A program made the position numbers and the translations under genes. This document shows, piece by piece, positions 28,101 to 38,400 of a stretch of 64,000 nucleotides of DNA. The notes beneath the pieces were generated by a model that was given only the letters and a program-made list of their open reading frames with translations, made no database searches and had not been told where the DNA came from. The DNA comes from Saprospiraceae bacterium (GTDB lineage: Bacteria; Bacteroidota; Bacteroidia; Chitinophagales; Saprospiraceae): the NCBI GenBank assembly GCA_041392805.1, contig JAWKLJ010000003.1, positions 62,001 to 126,000 on the forward strand, written 5' to 3'. Every line of letters starts with the position of its first letter. Position 1 is the first letter of the stretch.

Positions 28101-31100
28101 ACCTCATTGCCAGTTGGCTACAAAATAACGGCAATGCAAGTGCCCTAGATACCAGCTTTTGCCAGCAGCAAAATGTTGGAGGCGCCAATAGCGTATTAAA
28201 TTGCGCAGCATATGTCAGTGAGTTCCCCTACACCGAAAGCTTCGAAAATGGTCCGGGCCTATGGTCAGAGCAAGTCTCCACTAGCATCTGGCTAAATGAT
28301 AGCGGAGGCACACCCTCCACTGCGACAGGGCCTAGCGCTGCCATTGATGGCACCTACTATATGTACACAGAAGCTAGTAGCAATACAGACAAAACAGCTA
28401 TACTACAAGGCCCCTGTTTTGCATTGACAGACGCCCTAAGCGCCAACTTTCTTTTTCAATACCATATGTATGGGAGTGCAGTAGGTAGCCTTCGACTGGA
28501 AGCCAGTACAGATGGCCAAAACTGGGTAAGTCTATGGTCCAAAACAGGTCTTCAAGGAAATCAATGGCGATCAGCAGATATAAGCTTAGCTAATTATGCA
28601 GGGCAGTTGGTCAGCCTACGGTTTTATGCCACCACCGGATCCACCTTTTCGAGTGATATGGCATTGGACAAGCTCCAATTGATTATAAATGAAAACCCAA
28701 ATCCTGGACCAGCCAATAACCTCAACCTAAGTTGGAGTCACGATTTTCCTTCCGGTAGTTATGCCCCGACCAATTGTGAAAACACCCTTGTCACCTTCAC
28801 CGTAGCAGATGCCTGTGGAAATACCATTAGCACTCAAGCAAGTATTAATATAATAGACACCATAAACATTCCCATCCTTGATATCGTACCCCAAAGCCTA
28901 GACATCCCATGCGATACCACAGGATTTGAAGCCATCGTAAGTAACTGGCTGAATAACTATGGTAACGCACATGCCTATGACCCACAAGGAGGAGAAATCA
29001 GCTGGTCGCACAACCATAACAAGCCGATCGTACCCATCTGCTTAGAAGGCACAGTAACTTTCACGGCCACCAATAGTTGTGGAAACAGTACTTCCCACAC
29101 CGTTATCATAACCATAAGAGACGAAACAGCACCACAAATCACCACAAACGCTGGTCAAATATATATCAATAGCGGCTGGCCCTTGGGCACCCAACAAGCC
29201 GCCGTTAGCAGTTGGCTAGCCACGAACGGCCAAGCGCAAGCAGTAGACAACTGCATAAATAACCTAGAGTGGTCAAACAACCTAAGCATAAACATCTATG
29301 ACAGCCTATGTGCAAGCGTACCAATCACCTTTACCGTATCAGATGGATGCGACAATGAAACCAGTACCATAGGCACTATAATCATGTACCAAAGCGGTTT
29401 TATCGTTCACACAGCAGGTGAAGACCTTGACTTGATATGTTGCGCCATAGATACAGACATGCTAAACAATTGGCTTAACAACCAAGCCAATGCACAGATC
29501 ACTACCAATTGTGGAGAAGAACTCAGCTGGACCTACAGCGGGTATAACGCCAATGCCACAGAAAACTGTAGTGATCAAACCATCACCTTTACCGGCACTA
29601 CCCCTTATGGTGAGACCCATAGTTTTAGCAAACAAATCCACTTTTACGCCTCTGCCTGTTGCGAACAAACCAGTGTGAGTCTAAATCTGGTGGGCAGCCC
29701 AGGCAATGAAGTTGTACAAGCCAGTACAAGCACTTGTCCGTCCCCCTTATACAGCTGGTATATCAACGGAAAACCCATACCCGATTACACCGATGTCACC
29801 AGTGCATCGATCCCCTATGGTTTGTACGGCCCTGGGCATTACAGCGTCAGTGTAGACTGTGAAGGATATATCTGTGAAGTCACTGACACGCTGGAGCTTT
29901 GCAGTGATTTCACGCTTAGTTTAGCATGTTCAGATCAGATCATTTATCATAGCACCGACCATCAATGTCAGGCAAACCTGAAACGCTATTGGTACCGAGA
30001 TGAAGAGCTGATTGCTTTTGGAGGAGACTTTGTTCCCTTTGATGCTTTTGGAACTTATAAGCTCCTCGCTTTTTGTGACAGCAGCTGCTATACCCAGGCA
30101 ACCCTAACCTTAAGCTGTGAAGATATCAATCTAGGAATAATAGAAACCTCGGATGAGCTACAAGTCCAATTAAGTGGTTGCTTTCCGAGTACCATTAGCA
30201 TTAGCTGGTTTGTAGACGGAAATGAAATAAGTGAATTCGCCGAAAATTGGTCAATACCCAAGAAAAATGGATTAGGGACCCTAAGTGGTCTGTATGAAGT
30301 GAAGGTAACACTAGTTGATAACAGCTGTATAAAAACAGCAAGCATTGATATATGTGATGAGCAATCCATTACAATCTTAAACAATGGTGATGTATTAACA
30401 GCCGCATCCAAGTTCCAGTGTTATACCGACGCTATACCCGAATGGTATCTAGAAGATGGGGGAGGTTCCTCCTTTATGGGATCAGGCATTTCCTATACAC
30501 CTGCCATTGATGGGACTTATGTCGTGTACTGGGGGTGTGATAACGATTGTTCTGTATCAGCATCTTTCGATTGGGTTTCACCCTGCACAGAAATGGAAAT
30601 AGAAGCCGTCTTCCTCAACGACAATTTCAGTTTAATTGATGCCCAAGTAAGCGGGGCCGAAAGATGCCAGCAATTACTGTATAGTTGGGTAAAAAGAGCC
30701 ATTGCTACAAATACCCTGGATACCGTTTCCTATGAATCACCATACCCTTATTATTCTCCAACAGGAACAGGCTATTATTCGGTGTTTGTACGCTGTGTAG
30801 GAGTAGGAGGGGACTGTTACGCCGCCAGTAGTAATGAAGTTTTTTATACGGCCGGTACAGGGTGCAACTATGGTGTGAATATTATTCGAACAGGCAATGA
30901 ATTATGTGCAGTTGTAACCGGAGATGCCTGCAACGCCGGAAACTTCGTTTACACCTGGACTTACAACGGCGGGCAGCTCGTAGGGCCCTTTGGTGACTGC
31001 ATCACCATACCCAGTAATAACACGGAACCCTATCTTTATACCGTTACCGTTGAATGCGGCGGTTACTGTGAAGCCTATGCCGAGTACCAGGTAATACCGT

Positions 31101-32401
31101 GTGATCTGGGGGTATATATTCAGGCAACTAATGGCGACCTATGTGCCAGTATCACGGGAACAAGTTGTGTCGGCGAATCCCCCACTTATATCTGGCGACG
31201 ATACGGCAATATTGTACAAAGCGGTACAGCAGATTGTTACACTCCGCTGTCGGGGGGGCAATACAGTGTAGAAGTAATATGTGGAGTTGATCCCAGTTGC
31301 GAAGCAACCTCCTCCATATTAAACTATAACTATGTCAATAACTGTGCCATCAACTTAACCATCAATGAAGATGGAAACGGCCAATTATGCGGGGTAGTAA
31401 GTGGCGTCAGTTGTGAAGGAGAGACGATTGCTTATAGTTGGACAAAGAACAATGTCGTGTATTCCACGGCCAGTTGTTTCACCCCAAGCACAAATGGGTT
31501 TTACAAACTTACTGTCACTTGCGGCGACGGGCAAGACTTATGTGAGAACGAACAATATTATTCCTATCAGGTACCCTGTGATTTAAGTGTCAACCTCTCT
31601 AAAAATCAAGAAGAACTTTGTGCCAGCATTTCAGGTAGTAGCTGCAATAATCAGCTCAAAACATATAAATGGTATCTTGATGGGGTTTTATTAACTGATC
31701 AAGGAAGTTGCATCATTCCCAGCAGTACTGGTAATTACACCGTTGAAGTTAGTTGTGGGGATTGTAATGCTTTAAAAGATTATCCTATTACCATTTGCGA
31801 ATTACTGGGACTTAAATTGGTAGCATTGGAAGGACAATCTTGCGGGGTCTCTTATCCTTCCGACTGTGCTGTGTTACAAGCGGAAAACTTCAATTTTTGT
31901 AATCCGCCATTAAGTTCTATAGCAGCAGTTAATAATATAGGACAAGTTTATGATTTTAATCCTGCAACTAATCAGTTTTACGTAAAACAAATTGGATGCT
32001 ATAGGCTAACTACCAGTAATAATTGCAGTGGCGGTTCAGGTTGTCCAAGTATATCAACCGAATATTGCTTTAGTAGTAACGGCAGCACCAGTCTCATTCG
32101 CACCGACCAGCCCCCAAAGCTAGCCTTAGAGACCGTGAGTAGTTTCAGCAAGCTCAACATCTATCCCAATCCCACGCAGGATGAAGTAAATATCGCCCTG
32201 CACGTCGATAAAGCCCAAGCCATGCAATTGACCTTTTACGATGCCAATGGCAAGGCCGTGCTTAGCGACCAGGTTGGCCTAGAAGAAGGGCAAAATCAGT
32301 TGCAATACCGCACCCATGATTTGCCGGAAGGCGTATACATCATTCGCTTGCAGACACCAGATGAATTATTATATCGCAAGTTGATGGTAATTAGGAAATA
32401 A
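22118..32401 (+). CDS. giant T9SS-exported surface protein, 3,427 aa
   Basis: ATG 22118 begins a signal peptide (MKKEVLYVLLILLSCFTTLS). Domains by position: a jelly-roll-like module (about 22190-22670) repeated nearly exactly at 23800-24280; four Ig-like modules of about 90 aa (ITAPADGA.YLEN ... SYTLKAEATD) after the first and at least three after the second; a single module at 25140-25860; about a dozen HYR-like modules of about 100 aa (25900-29660) with a MAM-like domain inserted at about 28215-28690; cysteine-rich repeats (29650-32090); and a T9SS type A sorting domain (LNIYPNPTQDEVNIAL ... EGVYIIRLQT) at the end. The sorting domain shows export through T9SS and probable attachment to the surface. 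It ends 44 bases before the RHS gene and is probably co-transcribed with it. An adhesin role is inference. Confidence 0.9.
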   Translation: MKKEVLYVLLILLSCFTTLSGQAWEEIYYENFGTGYSGQPLPANWAENIFNGTTLGATGGEDDPCRSSLLRFYSAYLAYQMDLSATYEYYASMNLKTDDPAGMEIAFYHNPTAAASGTVINSPVVVPIIASNQPGQVVSSAIFNGLNGTHYFIIAKGPNDPSDGDHRLRVDDFRLYRRPVGGINAPPSVSITAPADGAAYLENAAIAITATASDSDGSIQSVKFYHGTTLISEDTTVPYEATLGSGLTAGSYTLKAEATDDQGSTAVDEISITITANAPPSITITAPADGAAYLENAAIAITATASDSDGSIQSVKFYQGTTLISEDTTAPYEATLGSGLAAGSYTLKAEATDNQDSTAVDEISITITATNLPPSITITAPADGATYLENTAIAITATASDSDGSIQSVKFYQGTTLISEDTTAPYEAALGSGLAAGSYTLKAEATDNQDSTAVDEISITITANALPSITITAPADGATYLENTAIAITATASDSDGSIQSVKFYQGTTLISEDTTAPYEVTLAGGLAVGSYTLKAVATDDDGDSSESQININVQGAPPSDWELIYYENFGTGYSGQPLPVDWVEDTFNGTTLGATGGTDDPCRSSLLRIYSAFLAYKMDLSATYEYYVSMNLKTDDPAGMEIAFYHNPTAAASGTVINSPVVVPIIASNQPGQVVSSSIFNGLNGTHYFIIAKGPNDPSDGDHRLRVDDFKLYRRPVGGTNTPPTVNITAPADGASYLENEAITITATASDSDGSLQSVKFYHGATLISEDTSAPYEATLGSGLAAGSYTLKAEATDNQDSTAVDEISITITVTNLPPAITITAPADGASYLENEAITITATASDSDGSIQSVKFLTDASLISEDFSAPYQATISGGLAVGIYNLKAIATDDDGDTNESQITITVEASNTAPLITINTPSNGAIFEEGDPISFQAVASDADGVIQQIDLYEGANLLYSVNPTSAPYAASYVLNGLLAGSYNLKAVAIDDDGLIAEKTHTIAVGPINPPLQFQQIPTTSLGKGDLVFIGFDNDIDNDKDRIIVTNLVDILPGTRFMITNANYCEVDNRWRSLDSLDGYIPIQSIRYEGAETLPIGSVICFDIPAQGDYLISDFMINGSSTDAFIVQNIGQRAIPDINLRKDSTSGHLFLLQGGNWRFDIDSGTYTGRMVAPPIRYGSNWDDSDCSTGSQLPGASECIAGPNFPTIGGSVYAYFDCSQYGSQYSPFAFLKEAIDPSKWDIQSGTDTLDLAETACGIDCAIIQDSIYWVFAPDTLILDCVESYQDSILQWLANNGNATASSSCQEEVSITYHYPDLNPAICLAGGQPITFIATDSCGGRISAQGVIQVNMSSPLSFEQTAQDTTIQCDDPAGILNVLENWIAQRGGATVSSNCLVDWSVALQQSSSPCGLIDSVLATFHAISICGDTISTSAVFEVEDNIAPIFSTLPRDTIISCNDLQFTKQLDQWLKSAGHATISDNCTFSSLLEISHDFGAFDGQCGSNLVTFTLSDLCGNTSTATATITIEDTAAPVITSIPISHSILINDTAFQTSIYQWLEEELPLQTSVTDLCTIHSDSLIWNHDYSGQLAPGQCDSTIVNLSIADKCGNTLDTNIIIYAIDPYPPYFATRPDTLSLTCDDPFFETNLQTWKSNTGNATVTDVVPSGWTISHTAIDSVKQRCGYYRVQFTVTDGCGNSSSSIGIVQVTDDTPPYFTGGGIKPLYLPYGGTNNLATINEWLTGDQVLRAQDDCTNEITWQTSYIIVPDTSCVEIPVVFFINDGCHTVTDTSFIHIYNPSLDTLSTGDNLQIAACEEGGTAIDQWLDNQAGISIFTNCGEEISFESIIGSGGGENCSTQNVTFSGITPWGDTLKFIKEIELQDNQDPFFNPAPSNFTVNCSDSNAEQLVANWLGSYGHAQGADDCPGSLNWYRNYNEIALTCGSTTVTFTIEDACGNTAQASATLTIEDNQAPSIVTPASSLDIYLTPSDLTAGSSNERIENLIASWLQNNGNASALDTSFCQQQNVGGANSVLNCAAYVSEFPYTESFENGPGLWSEQVSTSIWLNDSGGTPSTATGPSAAIDGTYYMYTEASSNTDKTAILQGPCFALTDALSANFLFQYHMYGSAVGSLRLEASTDGQNWVSLWSKTGLQGNQWRSADISLANYAGQLVSLRFYATTGSTFSSDMALDKLQLIINENPNPGPANNLNLSWSHDFPSGSYAPTNCENTLVTFTVADACGNTISTQASINIIDTINIPILDIVPQSLDIPCDTTGFEAIVSNWLNNYGNAHAYDPQGGEISWSHNHNKPIVPICLEGTVTFTATNSCGNSTSHTVIITIRDETAPQITTNAGQIYINSGWPLGTQQAAVSSWLATNGQAQAVDNCINNLEWSNNLSINIYDSLCASVPITFTVSDGCDNETSTIGTIIMYQSGFIVHTAGEDLDLICCAIDTDMLNNWLNNQANAQITTNCGEELSWTYSGYNANATENCSDQTITFTGTTPYGETHSFSKQIHFYASACCEQTSVSLNLVGSPGNEVVQASTSTCPSPLYSWYINGKPIPDYTDVTSASIPYGLYGPGHYSVSVDCEGYICEVTDTLELCSDFTLSLACSDQIIYHSTDHQCQANLKRYWYRDEELIAFGGDFVPFDAFGTYKLLAFCDSSCYTQATLTLSCEDINLGIIETSDELQVQLSGCFPSTISISWFVDGNEISEFAENWSIPKKNGLGTLSGLYEVKVTLVDNSCIKTASIDICDEQSITILNNGDVLTAASKFQCYTDAIPEWYLEDGGGSSFMGSGISYTPAIDGTYVVYWGCDNDCSVSASFDWVSPCTEMEIEAVFLNDNFSLIDAQVSGAERCQQLLYSWVKRAIATNTLDTVSYESPYPYYSPTGTGYYSVFVRCVGVGGDCYAASSNEVFYTAGTGCNYGVNIIRTGNELCAVVTGDACNAGNFVYTWTYNGGQLVGPFGDCITIPSNNTEPYLYTVTVECGGYCEAYAEYQVIPCDLGVYIQATNGDLCASITGTSCVGESPTYIWRRYGNIVQSGTADCYTPLSGGQYSVEVICGVDPSCEATSSILNYNYVNNCAINLTINEDGNGQLCGVVSGVSCEGETIAYSWTKNNVVYSTASCFTPSTNGFYKLTVTCGDGQDLCENEQYYSYQVPCDLSVNLSKNQEELCASISGSSCNNQLKTYKWYLDGVLLTDQGSCIIPSSTGNYTVEVSCGDCNALKDYPITICELLGLKLVALEGQSCGVSYPSDCAVLQAENFNFCNPPLSSIAAVNNIGQVYDFNPATNQFYVKQIGCYRLTTSNNCSGGSGCPSISTEYCFSSNGSTSLIRTDQPPKLALETVSSFSKLNIYPNPTQDEVNIALHVDKAQAMQLTFYDANGKAVLSDQVGLEEGQNQLQYRTHDLPEGVYIIRLQTPDELLYRKLMVIRK

Positions 32402-32445
32402 GCGCTGAATTGGAAAATAAATTTAAAACAGAAAAAACGCAAGAC

Positions 32446-35400
32446 ATGAAGCGTCAAAAGATATCATTAATAATACTCGGAATCTTATTTTTAGTTGGGC
32501 TAAATGCTCAGCAAGTAGCACTTCCTCCGGCACCGGAAGCAGCAGCGATGAAAGAATATGTAGATGTTCCAGTGAATATGTACTCAGGCATTCCTGAGAT
32601 GAGTATTCCAATACATGCCATACAAGGAAGAGAGATCACAGTGCCAATTACACTGAGTTATCACGCCAATGGGATACGAGTAGCGGAAGAAGCCACTTGG
32701 GTAGGATTAGGATGGAACCTGAGTGCCGGCGGAATGATCACCAGAGAGATTCGGGATAAAGATGATTTTGGCGGGAAAAGTTTATATGATGACAGTAGTA
32801 CTAGGAGCTATCCCTATAAAGATAAATTAAATAGACTTCCTAAAGATCCTTCTCAAGGAGGAACAAACAGTTTTTTTTTCCACCCCTGGAATATTGAAAC
32901 CCAAGATGGAACCTTTCTAACCGCGCGAATGGAAAACTGTGGTCTTTTTGAAAGTTATTGCGAATATGAAAGTGTAGGTGAAGGAATCATTAACAAAACA
33001 GAATTTTGTCCTGAGCTTGGCCCCTATTCCTCTTCCGGCCAATTAGGTAGTCCTGATAAGAAAATAGATACTGAACCAGACTTGTTTTCTTTTAGTTTTG
33101 GGGGCTACAGCGGTAAGTTTATTTTCGACAAGAAAGAATTTAAATATGTTCCCTTATCGGGTACAGCTATAAAAATAGAGGTGAAATACGCTTCAGGTGC
33201 TACTCCTGAGCCCTATTGGGATATTACAACCCCAGATGGAATGATTTATAGTTTTGGGCAAGATGCTTTTTCCAGACAAACCACTTATAACCTTTCTTTT
33301 AACTTTAAAAGTACTGCTGCTGGTGTACTTGCGTTGAATACCCTAACTTGCATAGATTGTGAAAATGAAAACCAAACTGTAGAGAGTGGACAGCGTTATA
33401 TTTCTACCTGGTATTTACAAAAAATTGTGGCGCCCAATGGCGATCAGGTAGACTTTATCTATAATAAAGAAACAGTCGACATAGCGGCTTTTTATAATGA
33501 AAATGCTAATGGGGTTCGACCCATTCCAAATTACTCTGAATTTATGGCCGATCGGCTCTTTGGATGCGGAGAGATTGTTGAAAGTCCCAGAGGAGTTTTT
33601 TTTGGTGTAGATTGTATCTCACCAGCATTTCCAGACGAAGTTATCACACATACTGTAACTCGGGTGGCCTATGACCGAGTGACCCTCTCCAAAATAGATT
33701 GTGAATATGGAGAAGTACGATTTGAAACTAGTAGTCGAATGGACTTGTTAGGTGGAGAAAAGCTAGATGCCATTAAAATTTATACAGGCCCCGAAACACC
33801 TAGTTTGAATAAAACCTTTGTCTTCAACTATAGTTATTTTAGTGCGGGAAGTAATGGACAAAACACCTGGGATGATCACATCCGTTCCGTTTACAATGCT
33901 GGCAAAGCATTACCTGGCAATTTTCTTGCTGACCAATTTAATAAAAGATTGAAATTAAAATCCTTACAAGAATTCGGTGAAGGAAGTGATCAAATTCCAG
34001 CATACCAATTTTCTTATAAAGAAAGTCCAGCCCTACCTCCTAAATCGTCACTAGCCATTGATTATTGGGGTTATTTCAATAATGCAAATGAAAACAAGAT
34101 ACTTCTTCCACAAGTCAATACTGACGATGCCATTCTAAAGGCGAGTGAGCAACAGTTTGAAGATTTCTTTAGTTGTGGTAGCAAAAGGCTAGAGGTATTG
34201 CCAGGAGCCAATAGAAAAGCAAATGAAAATTTTGCCGGTGGTTGGTTGCTCAATGAGGTCATTTATCCCACTAAAGGAAAACTTAACCTTGAGTTTGAAT
34301 CCAACGAATATAGCTTCCCTCCGCATTGGGAACTAGCCCCAAATACCGGAGCCAATGCCACCCTGGGCGGAAACAGAAACGGACAAGTATGGGAAACGCC
34401 CTTCGTAAATTTCCCAACGAACTTGCCACCACACCTGGACAAAGTAAATGTCTCCATGTATGTGGGTTACGATTTGATAGATAATCCAACCGATTACCCT
34501 TCTCCACCAGCATGTAGTAATGATCTAGTTACGGAAAGCGGACCATACACTTCCTTTGGACCTCTACCTTTTATCACCTTACCTTCCATCCGGATACGAT
34601 CTGTAGATAATAGCTTCTCTGAAACCTATGAAATCAAAAACACTGCCAGCTACGGAATTGATCCCAATGCGTCACTAAATCAAAAATACAAAGGCCCAAT
34701 TTGGTTAGATATTGAGTTGGATCCAGGGAAAGAGTATATTATTGAGATTATCCCTTTAGATGTGCAAGGGGAGCGAAAGTTACCCTGCAATCTTAACGTT
34801 TACAGCGTTGTTTTAAATTGGGAGAAGTATGAATTAGTGGATCATGCATATGGAGGCGGGATGCGAGTAAGCAGAACGGATTTAGATGATGGCAGAAAGA
34901 AAACAATCAGCAAACTTTATAAGTATCCTTTACAAAGTAGCGAAGGTACTCCACAGGCTTTGTTGGTTAATCACCCTAAGTTTGAATTCCCCTATTTTAT
35001 GGTTTACCCAGGTGGCACCTTTTGCAATGGAATTCTACCTGAATCTAAAGCCTTTGAGCTGTTCAGGTACTCCAATAGCCAGGTACCCATACAGAATAGT
35101 TATGCGGGTAGTTTCGTTGGATATTCTGAAGTAGAAGTATGGCATGGAGAAGGAAAAGAAAATGGAAAAAGCGAGTATTTGTTTCATAATAAAACCAATA
35201 ATTACAACCTTGGCGCACAAATCCTGCCTCCCATGCTTCCTAATTTTTATGATCAGAAAAATGGAGTGCTATTAGAACAAATCGATTATTTGGGGGCTTC
35301 CGAGGAAAAAGTAAGGCAAATAGTCAATACCTATGATAATGAACTCATAGAACATTATTGGAATTTACACCTCTTTACATTTGTCGATCCATATAGCTTG

Positions 35401-38400
35401 AGTATAGGGTCTTCTGTGTATCACTGCCCTCTATACCGAAACCACTTTTTCTTTTATAAAGATATTCGCCAGTGGGTGAAACTCCTAAAAACAGTAGAGA
35501 CGTATTATCTTGATGGGGGCAATGTAACCAAGGTAACAGATTACACCTACAATACCGAGAATTTCCAAATCGCTTCAACTTCCTTAAAAGACAGCGACAA
35601 TAGAGTATACAAAACAACATACGACTATCCAGTAGGCTCCGTGACTGGCGAGACCGATATTCAAGCTACGGCTAGCCTCTTAAGCGGGTATAATATCATT
35701 TCGACTGTCATTGCGGAGCGGAATTTGGTGGATGGTGTACAGACCGGAGGAAGTAAAACGACTTATCAAATCGCCGGAGGAGCTATTGTCCCTGAAACAC
35801 TTTATCAATGGGAAGGAACTGCATGGGATCCAATAGGCACTTTTACTTCGTATTACCCAGACGGGTTTCCCCAAACCTTTCAAAAAGAATATTATAATGA
35901 CCCAGATGAATTTGAATGGTACGGCTATGGCAATCTTAGCGGTCAGGTACAGAAAAAAGGGCTCCTAGCCAAAAAAACCTATAAGGATTTTGAATGGAAA
36001 TTTGACTACTACGAAGATACAAGGCGTTTGTTAGAGCGAATAGAACCTGATAAAACTTACGCGAATTTTACTTACGATGGCCTACAGCGACTGAAAACCA
36101 TAGAACCACATGGTAATGGCGGTGCGCTAAAATCTACTACCACCATTAATTATAATTATGGAGGTCCTGAAAATAATACCGTAAATACGAGCATTATTTA
36201 TGAAGCCGATCCTACGTCTAGCCTGACAGCAGAACCCAAAAGCAGCACCAAATATTACGATGGTCTTGGTCGCTATTACAAGACGATTATGCATAGCTAT
36301 CATAAAGATGCTAATGATGTAGTTACTGAAGAAATAAATTTTGACAACTTTGGAAGGGTAGAAGAAAAAACGTATTTACCTGGCTCCATGACTCTGTATA
36401 CCTACGAAATGAGTCCATTGGGGCGACTGATGGAACAGGAATTTCCTGATGGCGAAATAGTCCGTTCTGAATATGGTAGTGAAGAAAATTACTACACCCA
36501 AACGTCCATCGATGAAAAAGGCAATAAAACAACCAACAAGATTGATTTATTGGGTAGAACGGTAAAAATAACAGATGCAGAAGCAGGAACAACTCAGTAT
36601 GAGTATGACAATTGGGGGAATATCAAAGGAGTCACCACCCCCGCAGGAAGTCATTATGACTACGCTTACGATACCCAGAATCGAATAATCTCTAAAGCAG
36701 TGCCTGGAGGAGGGACGACTACCTATGGTTACGCTGATGGGAGTGCACCAGAGACTGGTAGAGATTTGCTCGTATGGGAGCAATTTGATGAAGATCAAAA
36801 TGGCCAAAAAATACAGATAAGCTACCAATATGATGACTATGACCGAGTCATAGAAACATTTCTTGGGAACCTGGGCGGTGAATCATTAATTAAAAATGAA
36901 TACTATAAAAAAGAAGAAAGTGACCACATTGATAAAATAAAGGTAACCCACAATAAAAAAATTGGTTTAGATGGTAATACTTCAGATACCTATGTGTACG
37001 ATCAATTTGGGCGGGTTGAACAATATGATTTTGCCCATCATATAGGAACAGATGGCACAACAAACCTCTATGACCTGGCAGATCGACTTAGGAAATCTAC
37101 TTTAGCACATAATGGGTACCAAGGCCTTTCGGTCATTTCTGAGACAACTTACGATATGTATGATCGATTATTAACCAACCAACACCAAATAGACCAACAA
37201 GGCCCTGAGCTGATAGCTGAAAACATTGCATACAGCAAACGAGATGAACTGGAAGTAAAACTCCTCGGAGGTGGTTTACAAACCTTTAACTACCAATACC
37301 ATAAAAGAGGATGGTTGACCCAGATAAACGAACCATTAGGGGCCTTTGGACAATTGGGTCTTTCCTGTAAAATTCCAGAGGTGGTTGAGGGGGAGGATAC
37401 ACCGGAGACTGGTGCTAAAATAAATATCGAGCAACTTACCCTTGAAGAATTTTTAAGAATTCGCTTTGAAGTGCAATTAAAAATTCAGCAAACCATAGAT
37501 GAACAGCCATGCCCAATACTAGCCTGTCCTGTCATAGCATGCAGTCCAGCGGAAGTTGATCAGCAAACGGCGTGTTTAGCCCAAATAAGGAAGGAAACAA
37601 AGGATTTGATCGGTCATGTCCAAAATATTCCCTGTGAAGATGGCACATCAGAAGAAGTCTGGACGGTAGATGTAGACATCCTTTCCTTTCCCGTTGACCT
37701 GCTCAGAGTAGCACTTTGTGATGGAAGTGAAACCTATATTCTAGCCTCTTATGCTAACAAATTGTGTGGAAATTATGTTGTTCAGCAGCTTATTCCAGTG
37801 AATTCAGCCGGCCAGTTATTTACAACAAGGGACCCCGAATTACCCACCCAACTAGACTTAGAAGAAGTGCTTACCCTAATTGGAGAAGGACAAACCCCAA
37901 CCCTGAATGGCTATACCCTTTGTGGAGAGCCAGTCTGTCCGAGTACACCAATAGATTGTTCGACGGCAACCATCGCTTTACAACAAACAGCCATAGCCAT
38001 TCTAAAAGAACACGTACCAGAAATTACGGTAGAAGATTTGCCGATTTATCTCTATGAAATGCTTACCTGTACGGGAGAAACCTTCTATATTTTGGAAGAC
38101 GAGTATCCTATAGTGGAACACAGCAAAATGGAAGTGATAGATACCATCATCATCGATAGTTTGACCCAACCCATTCCGGTAGACTATACTATTCCTAAAA
38201 ATAAAACCGCGTGCAATGATATTTTCTATCTAAAATTGGACTACGAACCCAATGGGAACATAAAAACCAAAACGTGGCAAGTAGCCAATCGTAACCAGAT
38301 GAAATACGATTTCAGCTATGACAAATTAAATCGATTAAAAGATGCCAGATATAGTGAAAGAATAAAGGTTCCACAGGCCACCTCAGGTGGACCAGGCATA

